In this document: piece after piece, positions 23,283 through 32,514 of the stretch
Layout: each line of letters starts with the position of its first letter
How positions within the stretch are numbered: the stretch's first letter is position 1
From: Blastochloris sulfoviridis
GTDB lineage: Bacteria > Pseudomonadota > Alphaproteobacteria > Rhizobiales > Xanthobacteraceae
Assembly: GCF_008630065.1 (NCBI RefSeq)
Contig: NZ_VWPL01000036.1
Location: forward strand, 1 to 35,186
Reading direction: 5' to 3'
DNA length: 35,186 nucleotides
Notes under the pieces: model-generated
Told to the model about the DNA's origin: nothing
Seen by the model: the letters and a program-made list of their open reading frames with translations, nothing else
Database searches by the model: none
Program-made: the position numbers and the translations under genes

Positions 23283-23640
23283 CTTCCCTCTCCCACCCGG
23301 GCCGCGCTTGCGCGCGCCCGGGCGCGCGCATCTGCGGGAGAGGGTGGCGAGACCGAGCGTCAGCGAGGTCGAGCCGGGTGAGGGGTACATATTGCGAATG
23401 CTGGAAAATTTACCCCTCACCCGCCTCGCGATCTGACGATCGCTCGGCACCCTCTCCCGCAAGGGGAGAGGGAAGACCCCCCTCACCCGCTCGCTCCGCT
23501 CGCGACCTCTCCCCGTGAAGAACGGGGAGAGGTCATTGGCGGCCTCTTCTTCACCTCTCCCCGCATGCGGGGAGAGAGCCTGCCCCCGACTTGATCGGGG
23601 GTCGGATCGCGGCAGCGATCCGGGTGAGGGGCCATTCGTC
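23283..23640. repeat. Two consecutive large hairpin repeats
   Basis: 23283-23475 is the third copy of the CTTCCCTCTCCC-type hairpin (see 2715-2873), enlarged near its first arm by a CGCGCGCCCGGGCGCGCG palindrome. 23476-23640 is another element of CACCCGCTCG / CGGGTGAGGGG type with inner hairpins CCTCTCCCC...GGGGAGAGG. They fill the gap 23232-23701; no gene is seen. Confidence 0.75.
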
Positions 23641-23701
23641 ATGGCCCGATGCTCGACGCACGTGTTCCCAGCGACCACGACCGGATCCCCCGCCAGCCGC
23701 C

Positions 23702-25012
<1,311 letters not shown>

Positions 25013-25020
25013 GATGTCAC

Positions 25021-25066
25021 CCCGTTGGCCAAATTCATCCCATTGGCCAAATTCGTCCCGTTGACC
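25021..25066. repeat. 18-base tandem repeat upstream of the dehydrogenase
   Basis: Units 25021-25038 and 25039-25056 differ at two positions around CCCGTTGGCCAAATTCAT, and a partial third starts at 25057. They lie within 50 bases of the start codon on the minus strand and so in the likely leader or promoter. Confidence 0.85.
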
Positions 25067-25104
25067 GAGGACGGCTCCGTCGCGCGCGTCCGCCGGCTAA
25101 ACCC

Positions 25105-25204
25105 AGAGCATTCTCCGCAAAAGTGGACACCGGTTTTGCGGAATAGAATGCGATAATTCAAAGAGTTAGAGCTCTATCCGATCTGATCCCGTCAGATCGG
25201 ATAG
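25105..25204 (+). repeat. Rhizobial AAAAGTGGA/CCGGTTTTGCG repeat with a terminal hairpin
   Basis: 25105-25174 is the plus-strand copy of the element at 3959-4017. It runs into a perfect 13-base hairpin, CTATCCGATCTGA (25174-25186) and TCAGATCGGATAG (25192-25204). This hairpin is just downstream of the glycosyltransferase stop (minus strand) and could serve as its terminator. Confidence 0.8.
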
Positions 25205-25214
25205 CGCTCTAAGC

Positions 25215-26360
25215 TCAAGCCGCGCCCGCTCTATCAACCCCTGCGGGATCTGTACACAACCTCTCGTAGAGATCGACGATGCTGCGGCCGACCCGCTCGG
25301 CCGAGAACTCCTCTTCGGCGAGGCGCCGGCTCTCGGCGGCGAAGCGGTGGCGCAGCGCGTCATCGCCCGCCAGCCGGCCGATGGCGGCGGCCAGCGCCGC
25401 GGCGTCGTCCACCGGAAAGGTCAAGGCGTTGACGCCGTCGCGCGCCACCTCGCGGCAGCCCGGCGCGTCGGTGGCGATCATCGCCCGGCCGCAGGCCGCG
25501 GCCTCCAGCAGGCTCAGCGGCAGCCCCTCGCGGCGCGACGCCAGCACGGCGATGTGCGCCTGCCGCCACACGCTTACGATATCTCCGACATGGCCGAGCC
25601 ACGATATGCCGGGCTCGGTGGCCCAGGCTCCAAGCTCGGATTCGGAAATGCTTGCCGGATTGGACGGATCGGGCGTGCCGGCGAGCAGCAGGCGCGGTGC
25701 TGAGCCGGCCGCCCGCAGCCGACGGTGGGCCTCGATCAGCGTGCGCACGCCCTTGTCCTCCAGCATCCGGCCGACATAGGCGAGCGTCACCTCGCCTTCG
25801 GGCTCGGGCAGCGGCTGGAAGCGGCGGACATCGACGCCCGAGCCAGGCACCAGCACGATGCGGCCGTCATCCACCCCCATATCGAGCAGCAGCGCCCGGT
25901 CGTCCGGGTTCTGCACCAGGGCCGCGGTCTCCCGGCGCGCCAGCAGACGCGGCAGCAGCCACAGCAGCGCCCGCTTGGCCGGACTCGCCTTGGACAGGAA
26001 CACCGCGCCGAGCCCGGTGAGGGCGTTGACGGCGGGAAGCCCGAGCCCGGTCGACGCCAGCGCGCCGATCACCACCCCCTGCAGCGCCACATGGTGGGCC
26101 AAAGCCGGGCGGATGCGGCGGTAGAGGGCGCGCACCGCGGCGACGCTCGCCAGCAGATGGTCCGGCCGGGTGCTGCCGCGCTTCAGATCCACCGGGTGCA
26201 GCACGAAGCCTTCGGCCAGAATCGCCGGGCCGTGGCGGTCCACCCGGGTGATGACGTGCACCTCGAAGCCCGCGGCCTTCGCCGCCCGGGCCATCGGCAG
26301 CCGGTGCGAGACGAAGTACCAGTCTTCGGTGACGAGATAGACGAGGCGCGGTGTGGACAT
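25215..26360 (-). CDS. Glycosyltransferase family 4 (GT-B)
   Basis: This 381-residue retaining glycosyltransferase has an N-terminal GT-B lobe opening LVYLVTEDWYFVSHR. The hinge VPGSGVD is at 171-177, and the donor-binding lobe has YVGRMLEDKG and the EX7E motif EGLPLSLLE (E278, E286) followed by AAACGRAMIATDAPG. The start of this branch (EDWYFVSHRLP) resembles the WcaC/WbpX or capsular GT4 proteins that follow a first sugar transfer in the cytoplasm. Start ATG 26360 is chosen by the fold; the Shine-Dalgarno is weak. It is divergent from menF with 249 bases between them. Confidence 0.9.
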   Translation of the reverse strand: MSTPRLVYLVTEDWYFVSHRLPMARAAKAAGFEVHVITRVDRHGPAILAEGFVLHPVDLKRGSTRPDHLLASVAAVRALYRRIRPALAHHVALQGVVIGALASTGLGLPAVNALTGLGAVFLSKASPAKRALLWLLPRLLARRETAALVQNPDDRALLLDMGVDDGRIVLVPGSGVDVRRFQPLPEPEGEVTLAYVGRMLEDKGVRTLIEAHRRLRAAGSAPRLLLAGTPDPSNPASISESELGAWATEPGISWLGHVGDIVSVWRQAHIAVLASRREGLPLSLLEAAACGRAMIATDAPGCREVARDGVNALTFPVDDAAALAAAIGRLAGDDALRHRFAAESRRLAEEEFSAERVGRSIVDLYERLCTDPAGVDRAGAA

Positions 26361-26466
26361 GCGGCAAGGATGACGCGGCGTGGGCACGGGGTCCGGCCGC
26401 CGGGAGGGCGGGCAGACCTTCGACGGCAGGGCAGCCTTTCGAGGCGCGCCCTTCATAGAAGCCCGG

Positions 26467-26505
26467 CCGGGGTCCGGCAAACGCCGTTTGCGTCGGCAAC
26501 CCCGG
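26467..26505. promoter_or_regulatory. Dyad between the glycosyltransferase and the men operon
   Basis: A perfect inner palindrome GCAAACG-C-CGTTTGC (26477-26491) is enclosed by arms CCGGGGT (26467-26473) and ACCCCGG (26499-26505). It lies about 105 bases before menF in the divergent intergenic region. It may be an operator or a hairpin in a leader; no clear -35/-10 pair was found. Confidence 0.4.
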
Positions 26506-26609
26506 CCGTGCCATGTCAGGGGCCGACCATGAGAGTTTCGCGCGGCCGCCAGGGATCGGCTCCGGCCCGGCCGCAAGGTTCACGAACGTCCTGCCCCGGC
26601 TGACTGCGC

Positions 26610-27902
26610 ATGAGTGTCGCTCTTTCGTCGGCGTATCCGCTGCGGCTGCACAGCGCGGCGATCGAGGTCGCGCCGCTGCCGCCCGAGCGCCTGCTGGCCC
26701 TGGCGGGCGAGCCGGCCGCAGCCTTCCTCGCCCCGGACGGCGAGGGGAACGGTGGCGACGCCTGGGTCGGAATCGGCGCGGCGCATTGGCTGGGCGAGGA
26801 GCCCGACGCCGCATCTGCGCTGTGGGCCGGCCTGCGCGACACCAGCCCCGAAGCCCCGGCGCCGGCGCTGCTCGGCGCCTTGCCGTTCCGCCCCGGCGAG
26901 AGCCCCGACGCGCTGTGGCAGGGGCTGATGCCGGGCGGCCTGATGCTGCCCGAGCGGCTCTATGTGCAGCGGGGCGGGCGGGCGTGGCTGCGGCTGACCC
27001 TGCCGGCGCACGAGGCGGGCTCGCTTTCGGCCCGGCTGGCGCGTGCCCGCGCGGCGCTGTCTGCGCTCGCCGCCGCCGAGACCGCCCCCCTGCCGCCATT
27101 CGATACGCTCGACGAGGGCGACGCCCCCGGCCGCTACGCGCGGGCGGTGACCGAGGCGGTGGCGCGCATCCGCGCCGGCGAGCTGGTCAAGGTGGTGCTG
27201 GCGCGCCGCGCCGCGGTGGCGTTCGAGAGCGCGCCCGAGCCGGCCGCGGTGCTGGCGCGGCTGTCGGCGCACCATCCCGGCAGCGTGCGCTATGCGTGGC
27301 GCTGCGGCGGCAAGACCTGGCTCGGTGCCACCCCCGAATCGCTGGTGCGCCAGGACGGGCGCCGCCTGCGCACCGAGGCGCTGGCCGGCACCCGCACGCT
27401 GGAGCGCGCTGCCGAGCTCCTGACCTCGGTGAAGGAGCGCCACGAGCACGCCATCGTCGTCGATGCCGTGCGCCGGGCCATCGCGCCGCTGGTCGAGGGC
27501 CTGCCCGAGCCCTGCGATCCGGTGATCCGGCCGCTGCGCGGGCTCGCCCACCTGCACACGCCGATCGAGGCGACGCTGCGCGCCGACGCCGATTTCCTCA
27601 GCCTGGTGCGGGCGCTGCACCCGACGCCCGCCGTTTGCGGCCTGCCGACCGGCCGCGCCGCCGACCTGCTGGCGGCCCTGGAGCCAGAGCCGCGCGGCCT
27701 CTATGCCGGCCCGGTGGTGCGGATGTCGGCGGACGGCACCGGCCACGCCGTGGTGGCGCTGCGCGGCGCGGTGCTGGAGGGGCGCATCGCCACCGTGCCG
27801 GCCGGCGCCGGCATCGTCGAGGGCTCCGACGGCGAGGAGGAGCTGGCCGAGACCCGCACCAAGCAGCGCACCGTGCTCGACGCGGTCCGGGGCGGTTCGT
27901 GA
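26610..27902 (+). CDS. menF: Isochorismate synthase
   Basis: This 430-residue enzyme converts chorismate to isochorismate, the committed step to menaquinone. The chorismate-utilising domain fills the C-terminal half. It has the catalytic Lys in ELVKVVLARR (K194), GATPESL (239-245), TEALAGTR (255-262), VKERHEH (274-280), HPTPAVCGLPT (337-347) and GLYAGPV (363-369). The N-terminal part is divergent, as usual. The ATG has no obvious Shine-Dalgarno. Its stop overlaps the menD GTG (GTGA), and the men context rules in MenF over salicylate or siderophore homologues. Confidence 0.93.
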   Translation: MSVALSSAYPLRLHSAAIEVAPLPPERLLALAGEPAAAFLAPDGEGNGGDAWVGIGAAHWLGEEPDAASALWAGLRDTSPEAPAPALLGALPFRPGESPDALWQGLMPGGLMLPERLYVQRGGRAWLRLTLPAHEAGSLSARLARARAALSALAAAETAPLPPFDTLDEGDAPGRYARAVTEAVARIRAGELVKVVLARRAAVAFESAPEPAAVLARLSAHHPGSVRYAWRCGGKTWLGATPESLVRQDGRRLRTEALAGTRTLERAAELLTSVKERHEHAIVVDAVRRAIAPLVEGLPEPCDPVIRPLRGLAHLHTPIEATLRADADFLSLVRALHPTPAVCGLPTGRAADLLAALEPEPRGLYAGPVVRMSADGTGHAVVALRGAVLEGRIATVPAGAGIVEGSDGEEELAETRTKQRTVLDAVRGGS

Positions 27903-29695
27903 GCGGCGACCTGCACACCGAATGGGCGCGGCTGTTCGCTGCCTCCTTGAAGGACAGCGGCGTCGGCCATGCGGTGATCAGCCCCGGCTCGCGCTCGACG
28001 CCGCTGGCGCTGGCGCTGGCGCGGGTGCTGCCGGTCACCGTCCTGCACGACGAGCGGGTGGCCGCCTTCTTCGCGCTCGGCCAGGGGCGGGCGAGCGGCC
28101 GCCCCTCGGTGGTGCTGGCCACCAGCGGCACCGCGCCCGGCCACTGGCTGCCGGCGGCGATGGAGGCCCGTGAGGCCGGCATTCCGCTGCTCCTGGTCTC
28201 GGCCGACCGGCCGTGGGAGGTGCAGGAGGCGCAAGCCTCGCAGACCGTCGACCAGATCCGGCTGTTCGGTCCCCACGCCCGCGCCTTCTTCGATCTCGGC
28301 CTGCCCGATGCCCACCCCGCCGCCTTGGCCGCCGTGGCGCGCATCGCCGCCCAGGCGGTGCTGGCGACGCGCTGGCCGCTGGCCGGCGCGGTGCACGTCA
28401 ATGCCCGCTTCCGCAAGCCCTTGGAGCCGCAGCCGACCGACCGCAGCGAGCCGTGGCGGCCGAAGCTCGCAGCCATCGCCAGGGCCGGCGCGCCGCGCCT
28501 CTTCCCGCCCAAGCCCGCGCCCGATCCCGAAGCCGTGGCGCATCTGGCCGAGGCGGTGCGCGCGAACCCGCGCGGCCTAATGGTGGCCGGACCGCTGCCG
28601 GCGCTCGATGCGCCGGCCCTGCGCAAGGCGGTGGCGCGGTTCCTCGCGGCCAGCGGCTACACGCTGCTGGCGGAAGCGACGAGCCAGCTTCGCTTCGGGC
28701 TGGAGGCTGTCCGCCCGATCGGCGCGTTCGACGCCCTGCTGCGGGCGCCGGAATTGCGCAACCTCCTGCGGCCGGAACTCGCCATCGAGATCGGCGCGCC
28801 GGCGGTCTCCGCCCAGTGGCTTGCGTGGATCAGCGGCGCCGGGGCGCCGCCCCGCATCGTGCTGCCGGGCGATCGCCCGGCCGATCCGGCGGGCGGCGCC
28901 TCGGCCATGCTGCTCGGGCCGATCGCGGCGCTGCTGGAGGCCGCCGCCTCCGACCTGGAGGCCGCGCCGCCCGGCTTTGACGCCGCCTCTGCCGCGTCCC
29001 ATTACGCCGCCGGCTGGCAAGCGGCCGAGGCCGCCGCCTGGGCGGCGCGCAACGCCGCGGCGGGGCCGCAGGACGGGCCGCTGCGCGAGCATTATGTTGC
29101 ACCTATGCTGCGCAGCATTTTGCAGCATGGCGGCACGCTGATGGTCGGCAATTCCAACCCCATCCGCGATCTCGACCACGATGTGCCGCCCGATGCCGCG
29201 CCGCTGGAAATCCTGCACCAGCGCGGCGCTGCGGGCATCGACGGGCTGGTTTCGGGGACTGCCGGCGCCCGCACGGTGCTCGATGGGCCGCTTGTCCTGC
29301 TGACCGGCGACGTCGCTCTGCTGCACGATGCCGGCGGGCTCGCCGCGGCCGCCGCCGCGGGCGGGCCGCTCGTCCTTGTTGCGGTGCACAATGACGGCGG
29401 CCGCATCTTCGAGCGCCTGCCGCTCGGCCGCGATGCGGCCTTGGCCGAGGACTGCGAGACGCTGTTCGTCGCCAGCCATGGCCGCGCCTTCGACGGCCTC
29501 GCCGCCACCTTCGGGCTTGGCTATGCCCGCGTCGACACCGCCGAGGCGCTGCGCGATGCGGTGGCCGCCGCATTGGCCGGCGACCGGCCGGTGCTGATCG
29601 AGGCCCGCGTCGTTGCCGGCGGCAGCGCCACTCGCGCCGCCCTGCTCGGCGCGATGGCCAAGGCCGGCACTGCTGCCGTGAGCGCGGCAAAATGA
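27899..29695 (+). CDS. menD: 2-succinyl-5-enolpyruvyl-6-hydroxy-3-cyclohexene-1-carboxylate synthase
   Basis: This 598-residue thiamin-diphosphate enzyme joins isochorismate and 2-oxoglutarate-derived succinic semialdehyde. The N-terminal domain carries AVISPGSRSTPLALA (25-39) and the ThDP-activating Glu in LHDERVAAFF (E52). The cofactor and Mg motif is GDVALLHDAGGL (470-481), and HNDGGRIFERLP follows it. The start codon is GTG at 27899, overlapping the menF stop; GGGGCGG precedes it, and the N-terminal residues before SPGSRS fit the family's usual spacing. Second gene of the operon. Confidence 0.93.
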   Translation: MSGDLHTEWARLFAASLKDSGVGHAVISPGSRSTPLALALARVLPVTVLHDERVAAFFALGQGRASGRPSVVLATSGTAPGHWLPAAMEAREAGIPLLLVSADRPWEVQEAQASQTVDQIRLFGPHARAFFDLGLPDAHPAALAAVARIAAQAVLATRWPLAGAVHVNARFRKPLEPQPTDRSEPWRPKLAAIARAGAPRLFPPKPAPDPEAVAHLAEAVRANPRGLMVAGPLPALDAPALRKAVARFLAASGYTLLAEATSQLRFGLEAVRPIGAFDALLRAPELRNLLRPELAIEIGAPAVSAQWLAWISGAGAPPRIVLPGDRPADPAGGASAMLLGPIAALLEAAASDLEAAPPGFDAASAASHYAAGWQAAEAAAWAARNAAAGPQDGPLREHYVAPMLRSILQHGGTLMVGNSNPIRDLDHDVPPDAAPLEILHQRGAAGIDGLVSGTAGARTVLDGPLVLLTGDVALLHDAGGLAAAAAAGGPLVLVAVHNDGGRIFERLPLGRDAALAEDCETLFVASHGRAFDGLAATFGLGYARVDTAEALRDAVAAALAGDRPVLIEARVVAGGSATRAALLGAMAKAGTAAVSAAK

Positions 29696-30483
29696 TCCCC
29701 GGCCGCCACCCCGGCGCGCTGCACCCCGCCAAGGGCAAAGGCGGGCCGCCGCTGGTGCTGCTGCACGGCTTTCTCGGCAGCCCGGCGGCGTGGGACGACG
29801 TGCTGGCGGCGCTGTCCGACCACGGCGAAGCCTGGTGCCCCTGGCTGCCCGGCCATGGGCCGGCGGCGCCAACGCCTGCGAGCTTCGACGCCACCGCCCA
29901 ATGGATCGCCGCGGCGCTGCCAAAGGGCGCGATCCTCGCCGGCTATTCGCTGGGCGCCCGCCTCGCGCTCGGCGCGGCGCTCGCACCCTTGGCGGCCCGC
30001 CCCGAGGCGCCCCGCGCCACCCTTCTCGTCAGCGGCCATGTCGGCCTTGCCGACGCTGAAGAACGCATCGAGCGCGCCGCGCTCGACGCAAAGCGCACAG
30101 CCGACCTGCGCCGCGACCTCGCATCCTTCGTCGATGCCTGGGAGGCGCTGCCGCTGTTCGCGAGCCAGCAGGCGTTGCCGGCCGAGACGCTGGCGCGCCA
30201 GCGCGCGGCGCGGCTGGCGCACGACCCGGAATCGCTCGCCTGGGCGTTCGAGGTGGCGGGCCTCGCCTTGATGCCGGACTATCGCCCGGCCATCGCCGCC
30301 AGCCGGCGCCCCTTGTGCTTTCTCACCGGCGCGCGCGATACAAGGTTTTCCGCGCTCGCCGCCGCGCTGGTCCGGCCCCCGGTGGTGACCCACGCGATCA
30401 TCGCCGAGGCCGGCCACAATCTGCTGCTGGAGGCGCCGGCCGCCGTCGCGGCGGCCCTCGGCCACCTGATGGAGACCCCATGA
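29692..30483 (+). CDS. menH: 2-succinyl-6-hydroxy-2,4-cyclohexadiene-1-carboxylate synthase
   Basis: This 263-residue alpha/beta hydrolase eliminates pyruvate from the MenD product. It has the oxyanion strand [10 protein letters not shown] (21-30), the nucleophile elbow GYSLGAR (S86), an acid in GARDTRF (D216) and the catalytic His in [11 protein letters not shown] (H242). It starts four bases before the menD stop (ATGA) and ends four bases into menB, so translation is coupled on both sides. Position between menD and menB matches the enterobacterial order. Confidence 0.9.
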   Translation: MIPGRHPGALHPAKGKGGPPLVLLHGFLGSPAAWDDVLAALSDHGEAWCPWLPGHGPAAPTPASFDATAQWIAAALPKGAILAGYSLGARLALGAALAPLAARPEAPRATLLVSGHVGLADAEERIERAALDAKRTADLRRDLASFVDAWEALPLFASQQALPAETLARQRAARLAHDPESLAWAFEVAGLALMPDYRPAIAASRRPLCFLTGARDTRFSALAAALVRPPVVTHAIIAEAGHNLLLEAPAAVAAALGHLMETP

Positions 30484-31304
30484 CCGACATCACCTGGACG
30501 CTGTGCGACCACGGCTACACCGACATCGTCTATGACAAGGCCGAGGGCATCGCCCGCGTCACCATCAACCGCCCCGAGGTGCGCAACGCCTTCCGGCCGC
30601 TGACCGTGCAGGAGATGCTGCACGCCTTCACCGACGCCCGCGACGATGCCGAGATCGGCGTGGTGATCCTGCGCGGGGCCGGCGATCTCGCCTTCTGCTC
30701 GGGCGGCGACCAGCGGGTGCGCGGCGAGGGCGGCTATGTCGGCGATGACGGCGTGCCGCGGCTCAACGTGCTCGACCTGCAGCGGCTGATCCGCACCCTG
30801 CCCAAGCCGGTGATCGCCTCTGTTGCCGGCTATGCGATCGGCGGCGGCCACGTGCTGCATTTGATCTGCGACCTGACGATTGCCGCCGACAATGCCCGGT
30901 TTGGCCAGACCGGGCCGAAGGTCGGTTCGTTCGATGGCGGCTATGGCGCGAGCTACATGGCGCGCATCGTCGGCCAGAAGAAGGCCCGCGAGATCTGGTT
31001 CCTGTGCCGGCAATACGACGCCACGCAGGCGCTGGAGATGGGCCTCGTCAACACCGTGGTGCCGCTGGCCGAGCTTGAGGCCGAGACGGTCAAATGGGCG
31101 CGCGAAATGCTCGCCAATTCGCCGACCGCGCTGCGCTTCCTGAAAGCCGCGCTCAATGCCGACTGCGACGGCCAAGCCGGCCTGCAGGAGCTCGCCGGCA
31201 GCGCCACGCTGCTGTTCTACCTCTCCGAGGAGGGCAAGGAGGGCAAGCAGGCGTTCCTGGAGAAGCGGCCGCCGGACTTCAAGAAGTTCAAGCGGTTCCC
31301 GTAG
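30480..31304 (+). CDS. menB: 1,4-dihydroxy-2-naphthoyl-CoA synthase
   Basis: This 274-residue crotonase-fold enzyme closes the second ring of the naphthoquinone. It has the oxyanion SGGDQRVRG (74-82), GGGHVLHL and [20 protein letters not shown] (143-162). The Gly in SFDGGYG marks the bicarbonate-dependent type I MenB of E. coli. The C-terminal part ([15 protein letters not shown], ending KFKRFP) is very close to the E. coli protein as I remember it. The ATG overlaps the menH stop. A hairpin (31330-31367) and 109 bases separate it from menC, the only real gap in the operon. Confidence 0.95.
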   Translation: MTDITWTLCDHGYTDIVYDKAEGIARVTINRPEVRNAFRPLTVQEMLHAFTDARDDAEIGVVILRGAGDLAFCSGGDQRVRGEGGYVGDDGVPRLNVLDLQRLIRTLPKPVIASVAGYAIGGGHVLHLICDLTIAADNARFGQTGPKVGSFDGGYGASYMARIVGQKKAREIWFLCRQYDATQALEMGLVNTVVPLAELEAETVKWAREMLANSPTALRFLKAALNADCDGQAGLQELAGSATLLFYLSEEGKEGKQAFLEKRPPDFKKFKRFP

Positions 31305-31329
31305 AGCATTCTGCGCCCCCCACCCCCGA

Positions 31330-31367
31330 CCCCTCCCCACCGCTCGCGAAGCTCGCGGGGGGAGGGG
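31330..31367. repeat. Hairpin between menB and menC
   Basis: Arms CCCCTCCCC (31330-31338) and GGGGAGGGG (31359-31367) with a partly palindromic centre. It is a short relative of the intergenic hairpin families and might attenuate transcription into menC and menE. A stub of the GAGCATTCT repeat lies just before it. Confidence 0.6.
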
Positions 31368-31413
31368 AGAAGAGGGGTTTCGACTGGATCGCGCTCCAAC
31401 CGCGAGGGAGGCC

Positions 31414-32514
31414 ATGGGCGTGCTGGTGCTCGATGTCACCCCGCCGCGCCGGCGCCCCGCCGGCACGCTGACGGTGCGCGGGGTGGCGCGCCCGCGCGAG
31501 GCGGTGCGGATCGCGCTTTGCGATCGCGACGGGCTGACCGGCCAGGGCGAGGCGCTGCCGCTGCCCGGCTTCAGCCGCGACAATGCCGAGGACGCCGCAT
31601 CTGCCCTTGAGGCGGTGGCGGCACGGGCGGCGTCGGCCGGCGGGCTCGCGGTGCCGGAGACCGGGGCCCCGGCTGAGCGGATCGCGGCGGCGCTCGTGCC
31701 GTTCGACGCGCTGCTCGCGCCCTCGCCCAGCGCCCGCTTCGCGCTGGAAAGCGCCCTGCTCGATGTGCTCTCCCGGCGCGCGGGACTCAGCGCCGCGGCG
31801 TGGCTCGCCCATGGCCGCGCGCGCTCGCGCGTGCCGGTGAGCGTGCTGCTGCCCGACGACGACACGGCCATCGACGCCGCAGCCGAGGCCACCGCCCGCG
31901 GCCACGGCGTGCTGAAGCTGAAGATCGCGCTTGCCGGCCGCAGCGCCTCCGAGGAGGACGCGCATATCGCCGCGATACGCGCCGCCGTCGAGGCCGTCCG
32001 CCCCGGATCGGTGCGCCTGCGGCTCGATGCCAATGGCGCGTTTTCCCCGGCCGAGGTGGCGGCGCGGTTGGCCGCCCTGGCGCGCTTCGGCGTCGAGATC
32101 GTCGAGGAGCCGTGCGCCGGCCCGGCGCTGCTCGCGCTGCCCGCTCTGCCGCTGCCCTGGGCGGCCGATGAGTCGCTGGCCGATCCGGCAATGGCCGAAC
32201 AACTGCTGAATCTCCCACCCGGCCGCGGCCCGGCGGCGCTGGTGCTGAAACCCGCTCTGCTCGGCCTCCGCCGCTGCCTCGAACTGGCCGACGCAGGCGC
32301 CGCGCGCGGGCGCGGCCTGATCGTCACCCACGCCTTCGACGGCGACCTCGGCTTCGCCGCGGCCTGCGCGCTCGCCGCAGCCCTGCCGGCCCCGCCCTGG
32401 CCGTGCGGCCTCGCCCCGCATGCGGGCTTGTGCCACCCTTGGCCGAGCGGGCCGATGCTGCCGGAACCAAGCATGATCGGGCTCGCCAGTCCCGGCGTGG
32501 AGGCCGCACCATGA
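31414..32514 (+). CDS. menC: o-Succinylbenzoate synthase
   Basis: This 366-residue enolase-superfamily dehydratase makes o-succinylbenzoate. It has the Lys pair LKLK (K168, K170), metal ligands in RLRLDANGAF (D205), VEEP (E231) and ADES (D252), and the second catalytic Lys in LVLKPALLG (K279). It is about 45 residues longer than the E. coli enzyme, mostly through Ala/Pro-rich inserts. GAGGGAG lies three bases before the ATG, a tight spacing. Its stop overlaps the menE start (ATGA). Confidence 0.9.
   Translation: MGVLVLDVTPPRRRPAGTLTVRGVARPREAVRIALCDRDGLTGQGEALPLPGFSRDNAEDAASALEAVAARAASAGGLAVPETGAPAERIAAALVPFDALLAPSPSARFALESALLDVLSRRAGLSAAAWLAHGRARSRVPVSVLLPDDDTAIDAAAEATARGHGVLKLKIALAGRSASEEDAHIAAIRAAVEAVRPGSVRLRLDANGAFSPAEVAARLAALARFGVEIVEEPCAGPALLALPALPLPWAADESLADPAMAEQLLNLPPGRGPAALVLKPALLGLRRCLELADAGAARGRGLIVTHAFDGDLGFAAACALAAALPAPPWPCGLAPHAGLCHPWPSGPMLPEPSMIGLASPGVEAAP

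Noticed and set aside
87-23640. Possible CRISPR arrays among the repeated intergenic blocks
   Set aside because: The repeats are palindromic elements without regular unique spacers, and the tandem ones have no spacer at all; no cas gene is present.
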